64,000 nt of DNA from assembly GCA_019722365.1 (NCBI GenBank), contig JADFUC010001262.1, positions 55,391 through 119,390 of the forward strand, read 5' to 3'. The notes beneath the pieces were generated by a model. That model saw nothing but the letters and a program-made list of their open reading frames with translations. It had not been told where the DNA came from and ran no database searches. Source of the stretch: Lithospermum erythrorhizon. Taxonomy: Eukaryota; Streptophyta; Magnoliopsida; Boraginales; Boraginaceae. Shown here piece by piece: positions 12,270 to 24,073 of this stretch. A program made the translations under genes and the position numbers. Within the stretch, counting starts at the first letter, position 1. Every line of letters starts with the position of its first letter.

Positions 12270-12515
12270 CAGAATAAACGCTACCACGCCGCATATAAAC
12301 GCGGTAACGCTAGGTGCTAATGGATACATAAAACTAGCCGCTTACATGAAACGCTACCACGCTTGGATCGTGACGCGGTAATGCTTATTCATAATACTAG
12401 CCGCTATCTTCACCAACGCTCAAAAATATATCGCTTGAGATCGCTACCACATTTGGACGCGTGGTAACGCTTTTATTCTTATTTCTTGTAATCAGACAAC
12501 GTGGTAACGCCTAAA
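12270..12515. repeat. right subterminal repeat cluster of the hAT
   Basis: Copies of CGCTACCACGC, GCGGTAACGCT, GCGGTAATGCTT, GCGTGGTAACGCTT and CGTGGTAACGCC recur here in both orientations, matching the left cluster. The shared vocabulary at both ends supports treating 9390-12685 as one transposon. Confidence 0.7.
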
Positions 12516-12685
12516 TTTGACGCACACGCCAAAAGCCCCGAGACACGGGCTTCGGCTCCACACGGTCCAAGATATTTACTGGCCGGCTCGGCCCGGCCCG
12601 GTAGCAACGGGGGCTCGAACCTCGGCCGGGGCCGGGCCTCGATTCGCTCATACCGGCCCGGCCCGGCCCCCTTTGACACGCCTAA

Positions 12686-13083
12686 TCGCCGAGGTCACCG
12701 GGAGCCCATCGACAGCTCAGGATAAAGACGTGCTTGTGCGTGGTGGCATGTAGTCTCTACCAAGATTCTATTGTTCCTCTTGTTATGTTTTCTAGAGTTC
12801 AGATGTTGTGTATTGAGGGGTCGTGTGTGACCATATTACTATTATGATGTATTGTGGAGACTATGTCGTGTATTGTTTGGTTGTATTATTCAGGTTGATG
12901 TATGTTTATGCTCGATTTACGCTGCTTTTTTAGAGTTTGTTGTTAGTTCACCACGATGGACTAAAAAGTATTATTATTATTAATATCAAATGAAGCCATT
13001 TTGTATTGTTATCCATCGATTGGTGACTTTGGTGTACAGGTTGTTGATGATCTAACTTCGTGAGGCCGACTGGTCGTTATACA
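12686..13083 (+). repeat. 3' LTR of element 1, second part
   Basis: The LTR resumes after the hAT and carries the U5 block CACCACGATGGACTA near 12950, TATCCATCGATTGGTGACT near 13010, and an end GGTCGTTATACA at 13083. The order and spacing match the ends at 24073 and 35115. Confidence 0.7.
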
Positions 13084-13560
13084 TTTACCGTTTAGTAATA
13101 AGTTAGTTAACGGCTTAACGAGTTAGCTATTTATCAAACGAGTCAAGCTATTCGACCGAAACCAAAAGGGACTATATAAGGGAAAAGATGAAATGGAAAA
13201 ACCTAAGTTTTTCCTTTCTCTCCTCCTCCCTCCACATTCGGCCGCCCTCCTCTCCCCCCTTTGGGTTTTTGAGTCAAAGTTTTGACTCAAATTCTTGTCC
13301 AATTGCTCGTAGATTCTAGCAAGTCCAATCGCGTGATTCAACCGCTCTTGGTGTGGACTAACTGGAGGCATTTCACTTGAGGTGTTGAGGGATTTTACGG
13401 AGAAATTTGTGAGGAAGAAAGTTGCCAACATCCGTTGCGTATTGTAAGTACTCTCGTATTCATACGTGTATGAATTCATTATTATATATGTTTCGTAATT
13501 TGTTATTATACATTTGGTTCTGATCTTGGTTGCATTTGTTCATACTTTATTATGAATTAG
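13084..13560 (+). repeat. Ty1/copia LTR piece, forward, 5' part missing
   Basis: The segment shares the block TGGTGTGGACTAACTGG (13350) with CTAGTTAGTCCACACCAGGAG at 28083 and TTGTCCACACCAGAGAGG at 56633, in the opposite orientation. It also has the same AAAACCTAAG...leader and an AT-rich end near GTTATGCA (about 13567). The LTR start is missing at the junction with the gypsy LTR end at 13083. Confidence 0.5.
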
Positions 13561-15175
13561 TTATGCACTATCTAACACCCACCACCACCCCCGCTTCCCT
13601 TATCCTACCACTATCCCCTACCCCCAAAACCCCATTGCTCCACCATAGCCGCCACCCATTGTCCCACCATAGAAATTCACACCAATAACGACCCCCCTCA
13701 TCCCTATTTCGCGACCCCCTTTCCCCCTCTTCCACCAAGACTATCTCAAAACCCTAATCCCCCTCCCATCCCTCCCAAATTTGTAGAAACCCCAACGGTG
13801 GAATTCTCAGGGTGGTCAGGTTTGGGTCATGGTGGTGGGAGTTGCTCTTCTCAAGGCGCGAAGCGGGAGGTCAGTCAAAGCTGGGAAAACAGAAGTCAGC
13901 AGGAGTAGAGGTGGATGACGGGGTGGTGGCTCAGAAAAGTTAAGTAAAAAAGAGAAAGGAGAAGATGAAACGTGGATAGTGTGATAATTTTGTCTTTCAC
14001 ACCTGCACTGTATTAGTTTGAAAAGAAAATACACTGTGAAGGGTGATAAATATTAAAATTGACTTGTCAATTTTAACAAATTTCTTGGAATTTTAAACCT
14101 CTTGAGCAATGCATCAAAATAATTATCCTTTTAACAACCAAAATCCAAGCAATTTCTTGTTTAACAATCAGAATCTCAACAATTACCCGACTAGCAACTA
14201 AATTCCAAATCAACCACATTTTTCAGACAAACTAGTTATACGAAGATCCTTAGAAACCCAAATGAGTTCAGGAAAAGGATCCCCTCAATATTGGATAGTT
14301 ATTGTTAAACCCGATTGAATACTTGTAAAAAGCCACAAAAACAAACCATAGCGGCCTTACCAACAAAATAACAACTAGTTGATCAAGAAATAACTCCCGA
14401 GTCGAAAATCGAATTGTAAGAATATAAAAAAAGCCTATTGGGAATCGACTTGAAAAGGATCCAAACTGGTTTTTTAGTCGAATTTAAGAAAAATGATAAA
14501 TTGAGCAAGTCAGTTTGAAACTAGTTTTGAGCCTGATATTTAAGAACGAAGAACCAGTTCGAATGCTTTATCAACAAATATGTTTTATTTAGTTTTTATT
14601 TTTTTACCTTTTTAGATTTGATACTTGTCATTGAAAGAATTTAAACTTAAGACTTCATCACTATAAATAATATTATCTCAGTTCGAATGCTTTATCAATA
14701 AATATGTTTTATTTTTAACATAAATACTTGGTAATTTTACATTTAAATTGAAAATAAAACGTGATGGACTCCTATAAATGGATGAAGTCAATCACGATTC
14801 ATGACATTAAATTGGATGAGTCTGAACGTTTTTCATCTTATACATTCTATGCATCATACATTTCATTTTGCTTCGCATTAGTTCAACAATACATTGATAT
14901 ATACGTCTGCTTTCTATAGGATATCAATGTGCAAAGTTTGGAAGGATTTTGGCTATACCCAACACCCAAACCTCAGTGCGTTATAAAACGAAACTCGACT
15001 CCTAGTACTATTTTAACCAATACGCAACCCGATCCTAACAAAAACCGATAGATAAGGATTCTACCCATGGTTATTGAGTCAATTTTTAAAAAATGAACAT
15101 AATTATAGAATTTTAGTATTTATTAGAATAAGGAATAAAATGTATTTATTGATCTCGAAAAATCGAACACATCAA
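13561..15175. other. gene-flanking DNA without recognisable genes
   Basis: A C-rich stretch (13575-13760, many CCACC and CCCCC runs) precedes a GA-rich stretch (13850-13970) and AT-rich DNA. Short open frames here lack any motif. GTTCGAATGCTTTATCAA followed by ATGTTTTATTT occurs twice (about 14560 and 14685), a local repeat. I see no gene. Confidence 0.6.
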
Positions 15176-15707
15176 TTAAATTGAATAACGACTAGTATTA
15201 TTGTGTGGATGTTTTGAAAACCCCTAGGGGTATGTTGGATACTTGATGGGTTTGATTAATATTGTCATTTCTAGATTTTGATAAAAAGACTTCTATCGTT
15301 CAATATAATAATCCAATTATATATTTATATTTGCATGGCAATCCATGTAGATTGAATTTTGGTCTTCACCTTAAAATTTTCATGATCATTCTTAGAAGCA
15401 TACTTACAATAATATTTTCATACATCTTTAAATAGGGGTGTTAAATTGAATAACGACTAGTACTATTGTGTGGATGTTTTGAAAACCCCTAGGGGTGGGT
15501 TGGATACTTGATGGATTTGATTAATATTGTCATTCCTAAATTTTGATAAAAAAAAATTTCTATCGTTCAATATAATAATCCAATTATATATTTATATTTG
15601 CATGCCAATCCATGTAGATTGAATTTTGGTCTTCACCCTAAAATTTTCATGATCATTCTTAGAAGCATACTTACAATAATATTTTCATACATCTTTTAAT
15701 AGGGGTG
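15176..15707. repeat. two-copy tandem duplication, period about 265 bp
   Basis: The unit starting TTAAATTGAATAACGACTAG begins at 15176 and again at 15441 and reads nearly identically to the end of the second copy near 15707. A few substitutions and an A-run expansion (near 15548) separate the copies. Each copy ends with the AGGGGTG that starts the adjacent hAT-like element, so the duplication break lies at that element's tip. Confidence 0.9.
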
Positions 15708-16257
15708 TGCACAAAATTCGAAACCGACTGAAATCGAACTGAAAATAACCGAAATTTTTGTAACCGAACCGATTTATGTCCGCCCTCGGAGGGAACATAA
15801 CAGATTTAGGTTCAACCTTTAAAATAACGAATCAAATCAATTTCTAAATTTTCTGTAGATTTTTCAATTTTTATTTATTATTTTTTTCAAGATCTTGTAG
15901 TATTTTCATATGTACATTTTAAAGAGGGAAATTTAAGTTTAACTTTATTCATTATTAGTATAATGTAATATAAATCTTTCTAAAACTACTAATATAGAGA
16001 ATAAAATATATGTAAGAGCGTAGTATTGTATATTGAATGTGTATGCAGATTGTATAATTAATCTTAAAAGGAGTTCATTGAAATTACATGAATTATATCT
16101 AATCTTAAGACTTAATTTTGAGCTCAAAACTATATTCTCAAAAATGGCTAAAAAATGAAGTCAACCGATTTAGGTTTGGCCTTGGTGAGAATCGAGAAAA
16201 TAGGTTCGTTCCACTTTGGCCGAAACCGACCGAACCAATTCGCACATACGCCTACTG
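15699..16257. mobile_element. short non-autonomous hAT-like element
   Basis: The left end ATAGGGGTGTGCAC and the inverted right end TAGGCGTATGTGCG form imperfect terminal repeats. Both are followed inward by the CCGAA/CGGTT-rich sequence common in small plant hAT elements. Flanking 8-mers ATCTTTTA (15691-15698) and ATCTTTAT (16258-16265) may be the target duplication (7 of 8 match). It has no transposase, only short random frames. Confidence 0.6.
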
Positions 16258-17554
16258 ATCTTTATATTGCTCAAAGACCTGATTTTCTGATATATACTCA
16301 AGAAACATTAACTAATTTATAGTCCAGATAGAATGGCCTGGGTTTAAGGACATGATCTTCTGATTATTATCATGGATAAATAACTGTCTCAAAGGGGATG
16401 CAGCAGTTGTTATCAAACTGGTTCAATCCGTTTCAAATTATTTGTTATCAAACTAGTTCAACTGGTTTCACTATATACCTAGTGACCCGAATTAAGCATT
16501 GCCATATGTTAATCTTAATGTAATTTAAGTCTTTTAAGATACAAGATACTCACACGAATAGCGTGGATCGGAAGATCCTTAATATACAAAGCATACTCAC
16601 AAATAATATCTTAATATACAGTGATACTACAAAATGTTAAATAAGTCTATAAAAAATTTAAAAATTACAAAATAGATCATTTAAAGATATTAATAACACC
16701 ATACCTTTAAGACCCTAACTTTCTTTTGCCTATGACCGACTTTGATCAAATTAAAATCGACTCAAGTACATCATGTAATAATAGTTGCTAGGGAATCCAA
16801 ATGAAGTAATAAAGAATCAAATTTACTAACAAGCAACAAGAAAAACATCAACCCGTAATTTCTACTTCAAGACTTCATTCGCTTTTAATTCTAATGATCA
16901 TGTAACAAAAATTTTCTTCAACTTTACTGATCATATAGATTTCAATGCAACTTTATCTCGATATTTCCACTTTTGTCCCTTAGTAAATTACTTTTTACTT
17001 TCATAATTAATTAAAGTGTTTTAATAAAGTATTTTTTAAGATATATTAATAATATTACTCAAATTCGTAATAAATTATTTTTTACCTTTATGATTAATTA
17101 AAATGGAACGGATGGAATATAACATATCCGAAATCAAGTTATTACTGCAATTAACATCCCGCGAAAAAATTGTAATACTCTAACTCTTATGAAGCATTCA
17201 ATATGATCTTCTTCAATGCTTTCTATTTACCAAGACATGACTTTCTTTTTCATGCATATCCAATAATTTTCTCTACAATAGGTTTACTTACACTACTATA
17301 GTATAAACATTCCTTGTACTCACTCTTGCATTCTCTCTTTTCGTCAATGCGAACTTCAATTCCTTGACCGTTATTGTCTCATTCACATTCAGGCCTATTA
17401 GGTCAACATATATTTTAGCATGTCGACAAGTGAGATTTAAATCAATCTAACAGATGGGGGTTGTGGTCAATTATGGCCTTAAACAAATTGTGCATTGAGT
17501 GAGAGGGAGTGGTGACCAATAAAACTAGAAGTAGTAGCAAAGAGGATGCTGCAA
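16258..17554. other. AT-rich 3' flank of the kinase gene
   Basis: No coding potential is visible. The portion next to 17554 should include the 3' untranslated region of the reverse-strand kinase gene. I could not place its polyadenylation site with confidence. Confidence 0.5.
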
Positions 17555-20500
17555 TCACCTATTTTCTTCAGAATTTTGTTCAGTGGTCCAGACAATGTCT
17601 TTCAAGCCTGACGCGATTGTGTTGTAAAACTGGGAGTTACAAAGAGAAACTTTGTTAGCCAATTCCCAAGATCATCATAGTATGTATGTTGAAGGATTTC
17701 TTCAGAGATCTAACTCAACATACCTTGTGGTACTCCAGTGTGTCGCCATTGATTTTCTTAAGTTCAACCATATGCAGGGAGGGAGCCACCTCAAACACCT
17801 TAATTTGCAAGACATCAGAATCAACACTCTCATCATCATACTAGACAACAGAACATGAGGCAACACTGGTGACAATAGTTTTCACAAGATTTATTTCTAT
17901 TATTACTTGTGTTTAGTGCATGACTCTGTGATTACCTTTTCTAGGTACCACAATTTAATAGTACTTCCCCTCCCCAATTTATTTGGAGGTTTTCCTCTAT
18001 ACCAAAATTTAAGAAATGCATTGAGGATAGTAATCTAGTGAGTGACAAATAGTACAATAATAAGACACAGCTTTGCGGATTAAAGAAGAGGAAACCATCT
18101 CTATTAAAGCGCGAGGGAGGCAGTATTTATTAAATACCTCAGTAGAAACAGAAAGGTGCCCTTTCCTCCCACTCTTGTCACCTTTCAACTTCATCTAAAA
18201 TAGCACCCGAGTATCAATATTTTATTCCGAACTGTCATCACTCGCGAGTTTAAATCTTAAAAGGCAACGCTCAATGAAGAATCTGATATAAAGTACCTTA
18301 TAGTTCTTCTTGTCAATGTTAAAACCAAGTGGTTTTGCTGTTTCCTCTATCTTATTCATAATCTCATTCGCTGGACTCTTTGAAGTAAAGCACGTCTCTC
18401 TTTTACTTATGCCCTGTATGTCCTATCGAAAGAGAAAAGACGAGTTAATTCTTAAATCGAATATGGCATAATCGAATCCAAGTATAACAGTTGGTCGAGG
18501 AAAAGTGTACCAGTTGGCTGCAAAGGCATGGATAACATAGTATATTATTTCTAACTATAAGGTTAAGGTTTTACTTTTCTGGATAATGACCAAAATGAAG
18601 ATCCTAGTCAGTACACTCGAAATTAAATAAAGAGGTGATGATCAGTATACCATTTGCTTTTGGAATAAATTTTCAAGATTAAAACTCTTGGACCTCGAAA
18701 TAAACTCGAAAGCATTCATTGACTCAGGCTTCTCTTTCCTTTCAGTAACAAGAAGTTCCTGCAGAAAAAACCTAATCAGGTAAAAAAATTCAGGCACACT
18801 ATTATCCTTAAAACTGGTGATAACAATAAATGTAATGTAGATCAAGGAATAAAATAACAAATACAGCATCCACATCTTGAAGATGTAGATCTTCCTCTGA
18901 GTCACCAAATACAGTCCCATGCTGATCGATCTCACCTCTGAGTCACCAAATACAGCATCCACATCTTGAAGATGTACATCTTCCTCCTCTTCAAATCGAG
19001 GTGGCTTATAACCTTTCTTAAACCAGTCATTTTCTAATATCTGGGAGATGCTCATTCTCTACAGAATGTTTTCAATATTAATATCTCAAGAAGCAATATA
19101 ATCGATGATAATAAAGATAACGTAGTGGCAACCAACAAGGAACGTTTCTATTACTGACAGTGACAGGATTTGGATCAAGAATGCGTGTAATCAATTTCTT
19201 TGAACCAGATGAGAACCATGGCGGAAATGAAAAATCAGCCCGGTTTATCTGTATAGGATAGGGATACAGTGAATTGGACATCATCAGTCTGTAGATCCAT
19301 AAACCATATACATTTGTATTTTGTAATAATATAATGGTTTGGTCTATACTCACTCTCCTATACAAAGAAACGAGGTTTGGCTCATCAAACGGCAAATATC
19401 CAGACATCAAAACAAAGAGAATGACGCCACAAGACCACACATCTGCCGCTGTACCCTGGTATCCTTTGTCCTTGAGTACCTGAAGACAAATCCATTAAAT
19501 CATGACCCAGCAGAAGACGTATTAGATGTAGTAATTATATAGAGCCAATATTAACAATCAATGACTCATTTAAGGTACCTCTGGAGCAACGTAATTGGGG
19601 GTACCGCAAGCAGTATGAAGCAATCCATCTTCCTATAAAAAAAATATATTTGACGAAGTCAAATACATCGGTTGGGAACAACAACAATATATTAGCATAA
19701 GCGATCACCTGCCACTATATATCTAAGTAACAATGCAACTAAAATCATGAAATATTAGCATAAACGATCACAACAAAGCTATATTGCAACATCAACACGT
19801 CAGTTGCTTCAACTGAAGCTTAATGAAAAGAGACAGATATACAAGAAATTGAAAAGACAGATTGCTACAGATTATAGAATACTTACCCTCACTTGCTTTG
19901 AGATTGCACTCAACCCAAAGTCTGAGACTTTGAGAACCCCTTGTGAATCCAGCAATAAGTTTTCAGGCTTCAAATCTCTATGAAAAACTCCTCTGCTATG
20001 GCAATAATCCACGGCATTAATCAACTGATGAAAGTACTTCCTTGCTTCATCTTCTTTAAGCTTCCCAAATTTAGTCTTGCGATCAGAACATGAATTGTAA
20101 GGAATTATGATAGATCCAAAAGAGTTCCAACAACAAAGGTACATCATGGTCACCGATGAAAAAAAATCAGATACGAGGAGTAATACATCACTCTTAAACT
20201 TAGTTAAGACTCGAGTTACATTCACTACAGTAATACAACTATAGGCAATTATATAAAAAGGTAATAAAAACGACTATAAGTGGTAAGATTCAGTTTGTGA
20301 CTTCTTGTAATAGACGACCCCGCCTTACTTAAGTTGGTTAGGACTCTAGGAAATCAAGTACACATACTTCCCCATGAATTTATACCTTTTGAATAGAGAA
20401 GCAAGGGAACATTAAACTTACAATTTTGTCAAAGAGTTCACCACCATCCACGTATTCAAGAACGATGTAGATCTTCGATTTGCTTCCCATAACCTATAGA

Positions 20501-21578
20501 AGAGATTATAAAATTGATTGTATATGCAATATATTTTGAAAAAACACCGAGAGGTGGTTGCAAATTACCTCAAAGAGGTTAAGAACATTTGGATGTTTGA
20601 TCATCTTCATGGTTGATATCTCCCTTTTTATCTGTGATAATGTATGTGAGATCCAGAAAAGCAAGAATTATATATTTACCAAAAAATAGTTTAACAAAAA
20701 AATATCATCTATTGGATACAATAACTTGCTTGATTGACATCATCAAATTGCTCCATTACTAACCTTTAGAGGTAAGCTAAGATACTGCATAATTTAATTT
20801 GAAATTAAAGTATGTAATTTTAAGGGATTAATCAAACGTCTATGTTCACTTCAAATGCATCGCATGAAGTATCACAATTAACACAAAATAAAAATAATCA
20901 ACCTAAAACAAGATGAAAAGGGAAAAAAAAAAAAAAAAACTCATTTACTTAACTTTCAGTCTATATCAAAATATCCGTACAAATGTACAATCATATATTA
21001 ATTCAAAAAGTATTCGAATAAACTTAATTTGACATACAAATGATCAATTAATCAAACCTCCCAGTTCAATTGAGATGAAACAACCACTATAATTTGAAAA
21101 AAACACATAAATCAAAACAAATAATAAAAGGAAACCACGACGAAATTCAAAACAATACTCCTTACATTCCTAAAAGATCGATCTTCTGCTAGTTAGCCTT
21201 TTCAATTATCAAAAGTTACTAATTTTATAACGTTAATAGTAAATCATGGCAAAAATAATATATATTAAAAAGGATTTGATTTGAAAAATTAAAAATGACG
21301 ATATGAGGGAGTATTATTATTATATGGAATGAAGAATATGTTACATGCAACATGCATATACGTAAAGGGTAATAAAGGAAGACCTGTTCAACCATTTTGT
21401 GACGAAGAACACGTTGACGATCAATGATTTTGATAGCAACAACTTGATGTGTTTGTACATTGGTGGCGAATTTGACCTTAGCGAAGCTGCCTTCTCCCAA
21501 CGTCCGCCCTAGCTCGTACTTCCCCACCCTTATCCGACCCCCTGCCGCCGGGGTTGCCGGTGCCGACGTCGTGCTCAT
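17555..21578 (-). CDS. CIPK9-like: CBL-interacting protein kinase, CIPK9-like, 13 exons, intact
   Basis: This is a calcium-signalling Ser/Thr kinase of the SnRK3 family, activated by binding a CBL calcium sensor. Arabidopsis CIPK9 acts in potassium homeostasis. Exons on the reverse strand: 21578-21384, 20631-20569, 20493-20422, 20075-19887, 19632-19579, 19479-19354, 19248-19159, 19058-18936, 18758-18651, 18413-18297, 18194-18138, 17798-17724, 17629-17555. All introns start GT and end AG, every exon is a whole number of codons, and the protein is 447 residues, the usual length. Visible are the glycine loop GEGSFAKV (28-35), Lys50, HRDLKPEN (142-149), DFG (162-164), APE (189-191), the CBL-binding NAF motif (MNAF, 318-321) and the C-terminal phosphatase-interaction region (about 345-379). 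The sequence matches CIPK9 best, but CIPK3 or CIPK23 subgroups are possible. The intron-rich structure fits this clade. Confidence 0.93.
18859..18986. repeat. partial duplication of kinase exon 8 into intron 8
   Basis: The sequence coding for [11 protein letters not shown] and VFGDSE at the end of exon 8 occurs a second time in the following intron. AAATACAGCATCC lies at 18859 and 18948 (offset 89), and CTCTGAGTCACC lies at 18895 and 18936 (offset 41). The exon ends at 18936 with donor GTGAGA, so the extra copy is spliced out in the model given. Confidence 0.85.
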
Positions 21579-21868
21579 TATCCAAACCCTAAATTATCAT
21601 CCAATATTCGATAATTTCATTCATCTGGAATAATGTGTTTTTTATATCACATGTATTAAACCACGAATTTGGTCAATTTATAATTGTCTATAATGGAAAA
21701 TGTGGAGAATAATAGTGATAATTATATGACTTATATGTTTTAAAATTATTTTTTAATGTGACATAGATTAATATGTTGTTAAAATTAAGAAAACCCAATT
21801 TATATGTGTCGATTAATAGACCAATGGCAAAATTACAAGTGGGGATTAGGGTTTCGTTTGAGCCTCCA
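21579..21868 (-). promoter_or_regulatory. remaining native promoter/5' UTR of the kinase gene
   Basis: Only 290 bp separate the start codon from the solo LTR. A TATA-like TTATAAAT on the reverse strand lies near 21676-21683, about 100 bp upstream of the ATG. Any farther native control sequence now lies beyond the 2.2-kb LTR. Confidence 0.45.
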
Positions 21869-24073
21869 TGTAACAACCTGTTCCGTATGAGCATTATTAT
21901 AATATTATTTGGGGTTGGGTTAAGTTTATGTTCGAGTTGTGTTGCTAAACCCGAGACGAGGAACTAGACCGAAACTAAACGTAGACTCAAACACAACTCT
22001 AGAAATATCTTGCAATTTAAATTCTATGTTATCATTTCATCATTATCCATTTGATTAATCATCATCTTCTTTCTTCTCTAGTTAGGGCCGAACCCCCCTA
22101 TTTTCCCTTGATATTTTTCTTCCATTTTCTTCCTCATCTTGAAAGCTTTGGTCCTAAAATTTCTGAGAGTTTTTCTCCGAAATATCCTCTCTACGCTTTA
22201 TGCCGGGGAAAGCCCGAACCTTTGGAGAATTTAATGAATCTCGAGGGATGTTCACTTTTGGTTACTTAAGTTGACCTTTGAGTTTTGATATTGATAATGG
22301 TATAACCGCCATCTAAGCTTAGATTATAGTATAAGAGGTGATAATAATAGATTTATGGAAGAAATATGTTGAGAATTATAGTTGACTTTCGTTGACTTTT
22401 TGTTGCTGACTTTTTCAAAAATGGTTTTAAGATGGTATAAGTAGCACTTTTGGACTTTTATGATAGTTGTTTCAGGTGTAGGTTGTGATTTATATGTGGT
22501 TAGAGTTATTAGATAAAATAAGTTTTGTAAGTTTGAGTATTAATTGGGTTTTGAGATTAAGATGATTAGATTCGGATGATTAGTTGTTAATAATGGAACG
22601 CTATGGCTTTTTGAAACTAGTCATTGGAACTCACTATTAAAATGGGAAAGTCATAACTTAAGTTGGAATAAGTGTTATTACGTGGAACTTTCATTGGGTT
22701 ATTTCGGGGAGTATGTATATGAGATTAAATATATAAGTAGAATGTTATATTACTAGTTGTATATTATAAGCAGTAATTATAATTTTGAATGTTTATTTAG
22801 GCATTGATCGTGGGAAAGGTCCGTCGCTAGGATTATGCGGAGTTTTTATATAGCTAGCCGAGGTGAGTATCTATCTCACGGGTGTTGATTAACTACTTGA
22901 TTACAGATATGTGTATTTGTATATATGTGATTTTGTGTTAAATTATATGTTGAATATGCATTGTGAGTTGAGTTGTTGGGTTGTGTCTCGCGGCCCCATG
23001 AGTCGATGTAGTGTTCCTGGTGTGATGCTGAGTCGTATTAGGAAGAGTTGTATATATGAATTGATGGTGCTCGCTGAGTTGTATTGTCCGGTATTTGCCT
23101 TATGGAATTTCTGTGATAAGTATTTGTTTTTGCTTGCACTGCTATTTATCTCGGTGATAGCTTATGTCGACGGGCATAAGTTTCTCCCTGTGTCGAGGTT
23201 GATTATAGCGCATTAGTCAGAGAAATCCAACCCTATATTTGAGTTGGATACCGCAGTAGTCAGTTTCGAGCTGATACAATTCGTCGAGTTGATTGTGCTT
23301 GCCGAGTTGGTTAGTTGTCGAGTTGTAATGTCGCTATTGTTAGTTGATAGAGTAAGGTCGAGTGATTGCGTGTTATCATAGCCTTTCTTGAAATGTACGA
23401 TGTTATTTTGATTGCCATCATCTTGGAATGTTATGCTAGCGACGAATTCTATGAACATACGTAAATGATAATGAAAATTGGCACGACTTCAGATAAGATC
23501 TTGTTGAATAATATTATGTACTACTTATCTATCGTATGGAATATCATCTACTTTGGTACACTATTGCGTGATTGGAGGTTAAATTCATTCTTGAGTTATA
23601 TATTCACTAAGCTTCGCAGCTTACACCCTATTCGCTTATGGGGCGGCAATTCTCATTGTCAGGTTGACCGGTGGTGGTGCCGCTCCGCCTTCGGGCTTGT
23701 CTCGGTGTTTGTGCTTTTGTGAGCTTAGGTGGGTTTCATGCAAGTATGTTTCTGATCCTCATGCCTCATTATTTTGTCGATTTGTAGTTCCTCTGCTTGT
23801 CTATATAGTTGTTATTTTGGGATTCTTGCTGTTGTATGTTGATATTTTGTACTTGGGAGTTATGTTGTATGTTGGTTGTTGTTCTGTGGTTAGAGATACC
23901 ACGATGGATTCTTTTTCTTAAAAAATGGTTTTTATCCGTTGTATATTGTTTTATTGAGTTGTTTCAAGACAGGTGTCTTTTAAATTTGAGTCATCCATCG
24001 ACGATGACTCGCAAGTCTGTGGATTGGGGACGATTCTATCCTCGTATGCATTTACTCCGGGCGGGTTGTTACA
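21869..24073 (+). mobile_element. solo Ty3/gypsy LTR, 2205 bp, TSD CTCCA
   Basis: The LTR starts TGTAACAACC and ends GGTTGTTACA, a perfect 10-bp inverted repeat. It is flanked by identical CTCCA at 21864-21868 and 24074-24078. It contains the leader-like block near 22080-22210, CTAGCCGAGGTGAG near 22855, the R-region motif CACTAAGCTTCGCAGCTTAC at 23605-23624, and the CATCCATCGA U5 block near 23994. No internal region is present, as expected after recombination between the two LTRs of a full element. It is the same family as the LTRs of element 5. Short open frames within it are not genes. Confidence 0.95.

Larger units (their letters stand above)
9390..12685 (-). mobile_element. hAT DNA transposon nested in the 3' LTR of element 1
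   Basis: The insert interrupts an LTR whose uninterrupted relative is seen at 34730 (ATTGCCGAGGTTGC). It is flanked by near-identical 8-bp repeats, ACGCCGAG (9382-9389) and TCGCCGAG (12686-12693), the size expected for hAT. Both ends are rich in GGCCCG; the right end, inverted, reads TAGGCGTGTCAAAGGGGGCC. Both subterminal regions hold many copies of a short GGTAACGCT-type repeat. The reverse strand carries hAT transposase fragments. The transposase is broken, so the copy is not autonomous. Confidence 0.8.

Noticed and set aside
12501..12753. GC-rich overlapping ORFs near 12.6 kb
   Set aside because: They are reading frames of the GGCCCG-rich hAT terminus.
13123..13479. 118-codon reverse ORF
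   Set aside because: It reads antisense through a copia LTR; the apparent SPHQERLN similarity to 28071-28259 is the shared LTR block.
17652..17858. 68-codon forward ORF over the kinase 3' end
   Set aside because: It is antisense to exons 12 and 13 of the kinase.
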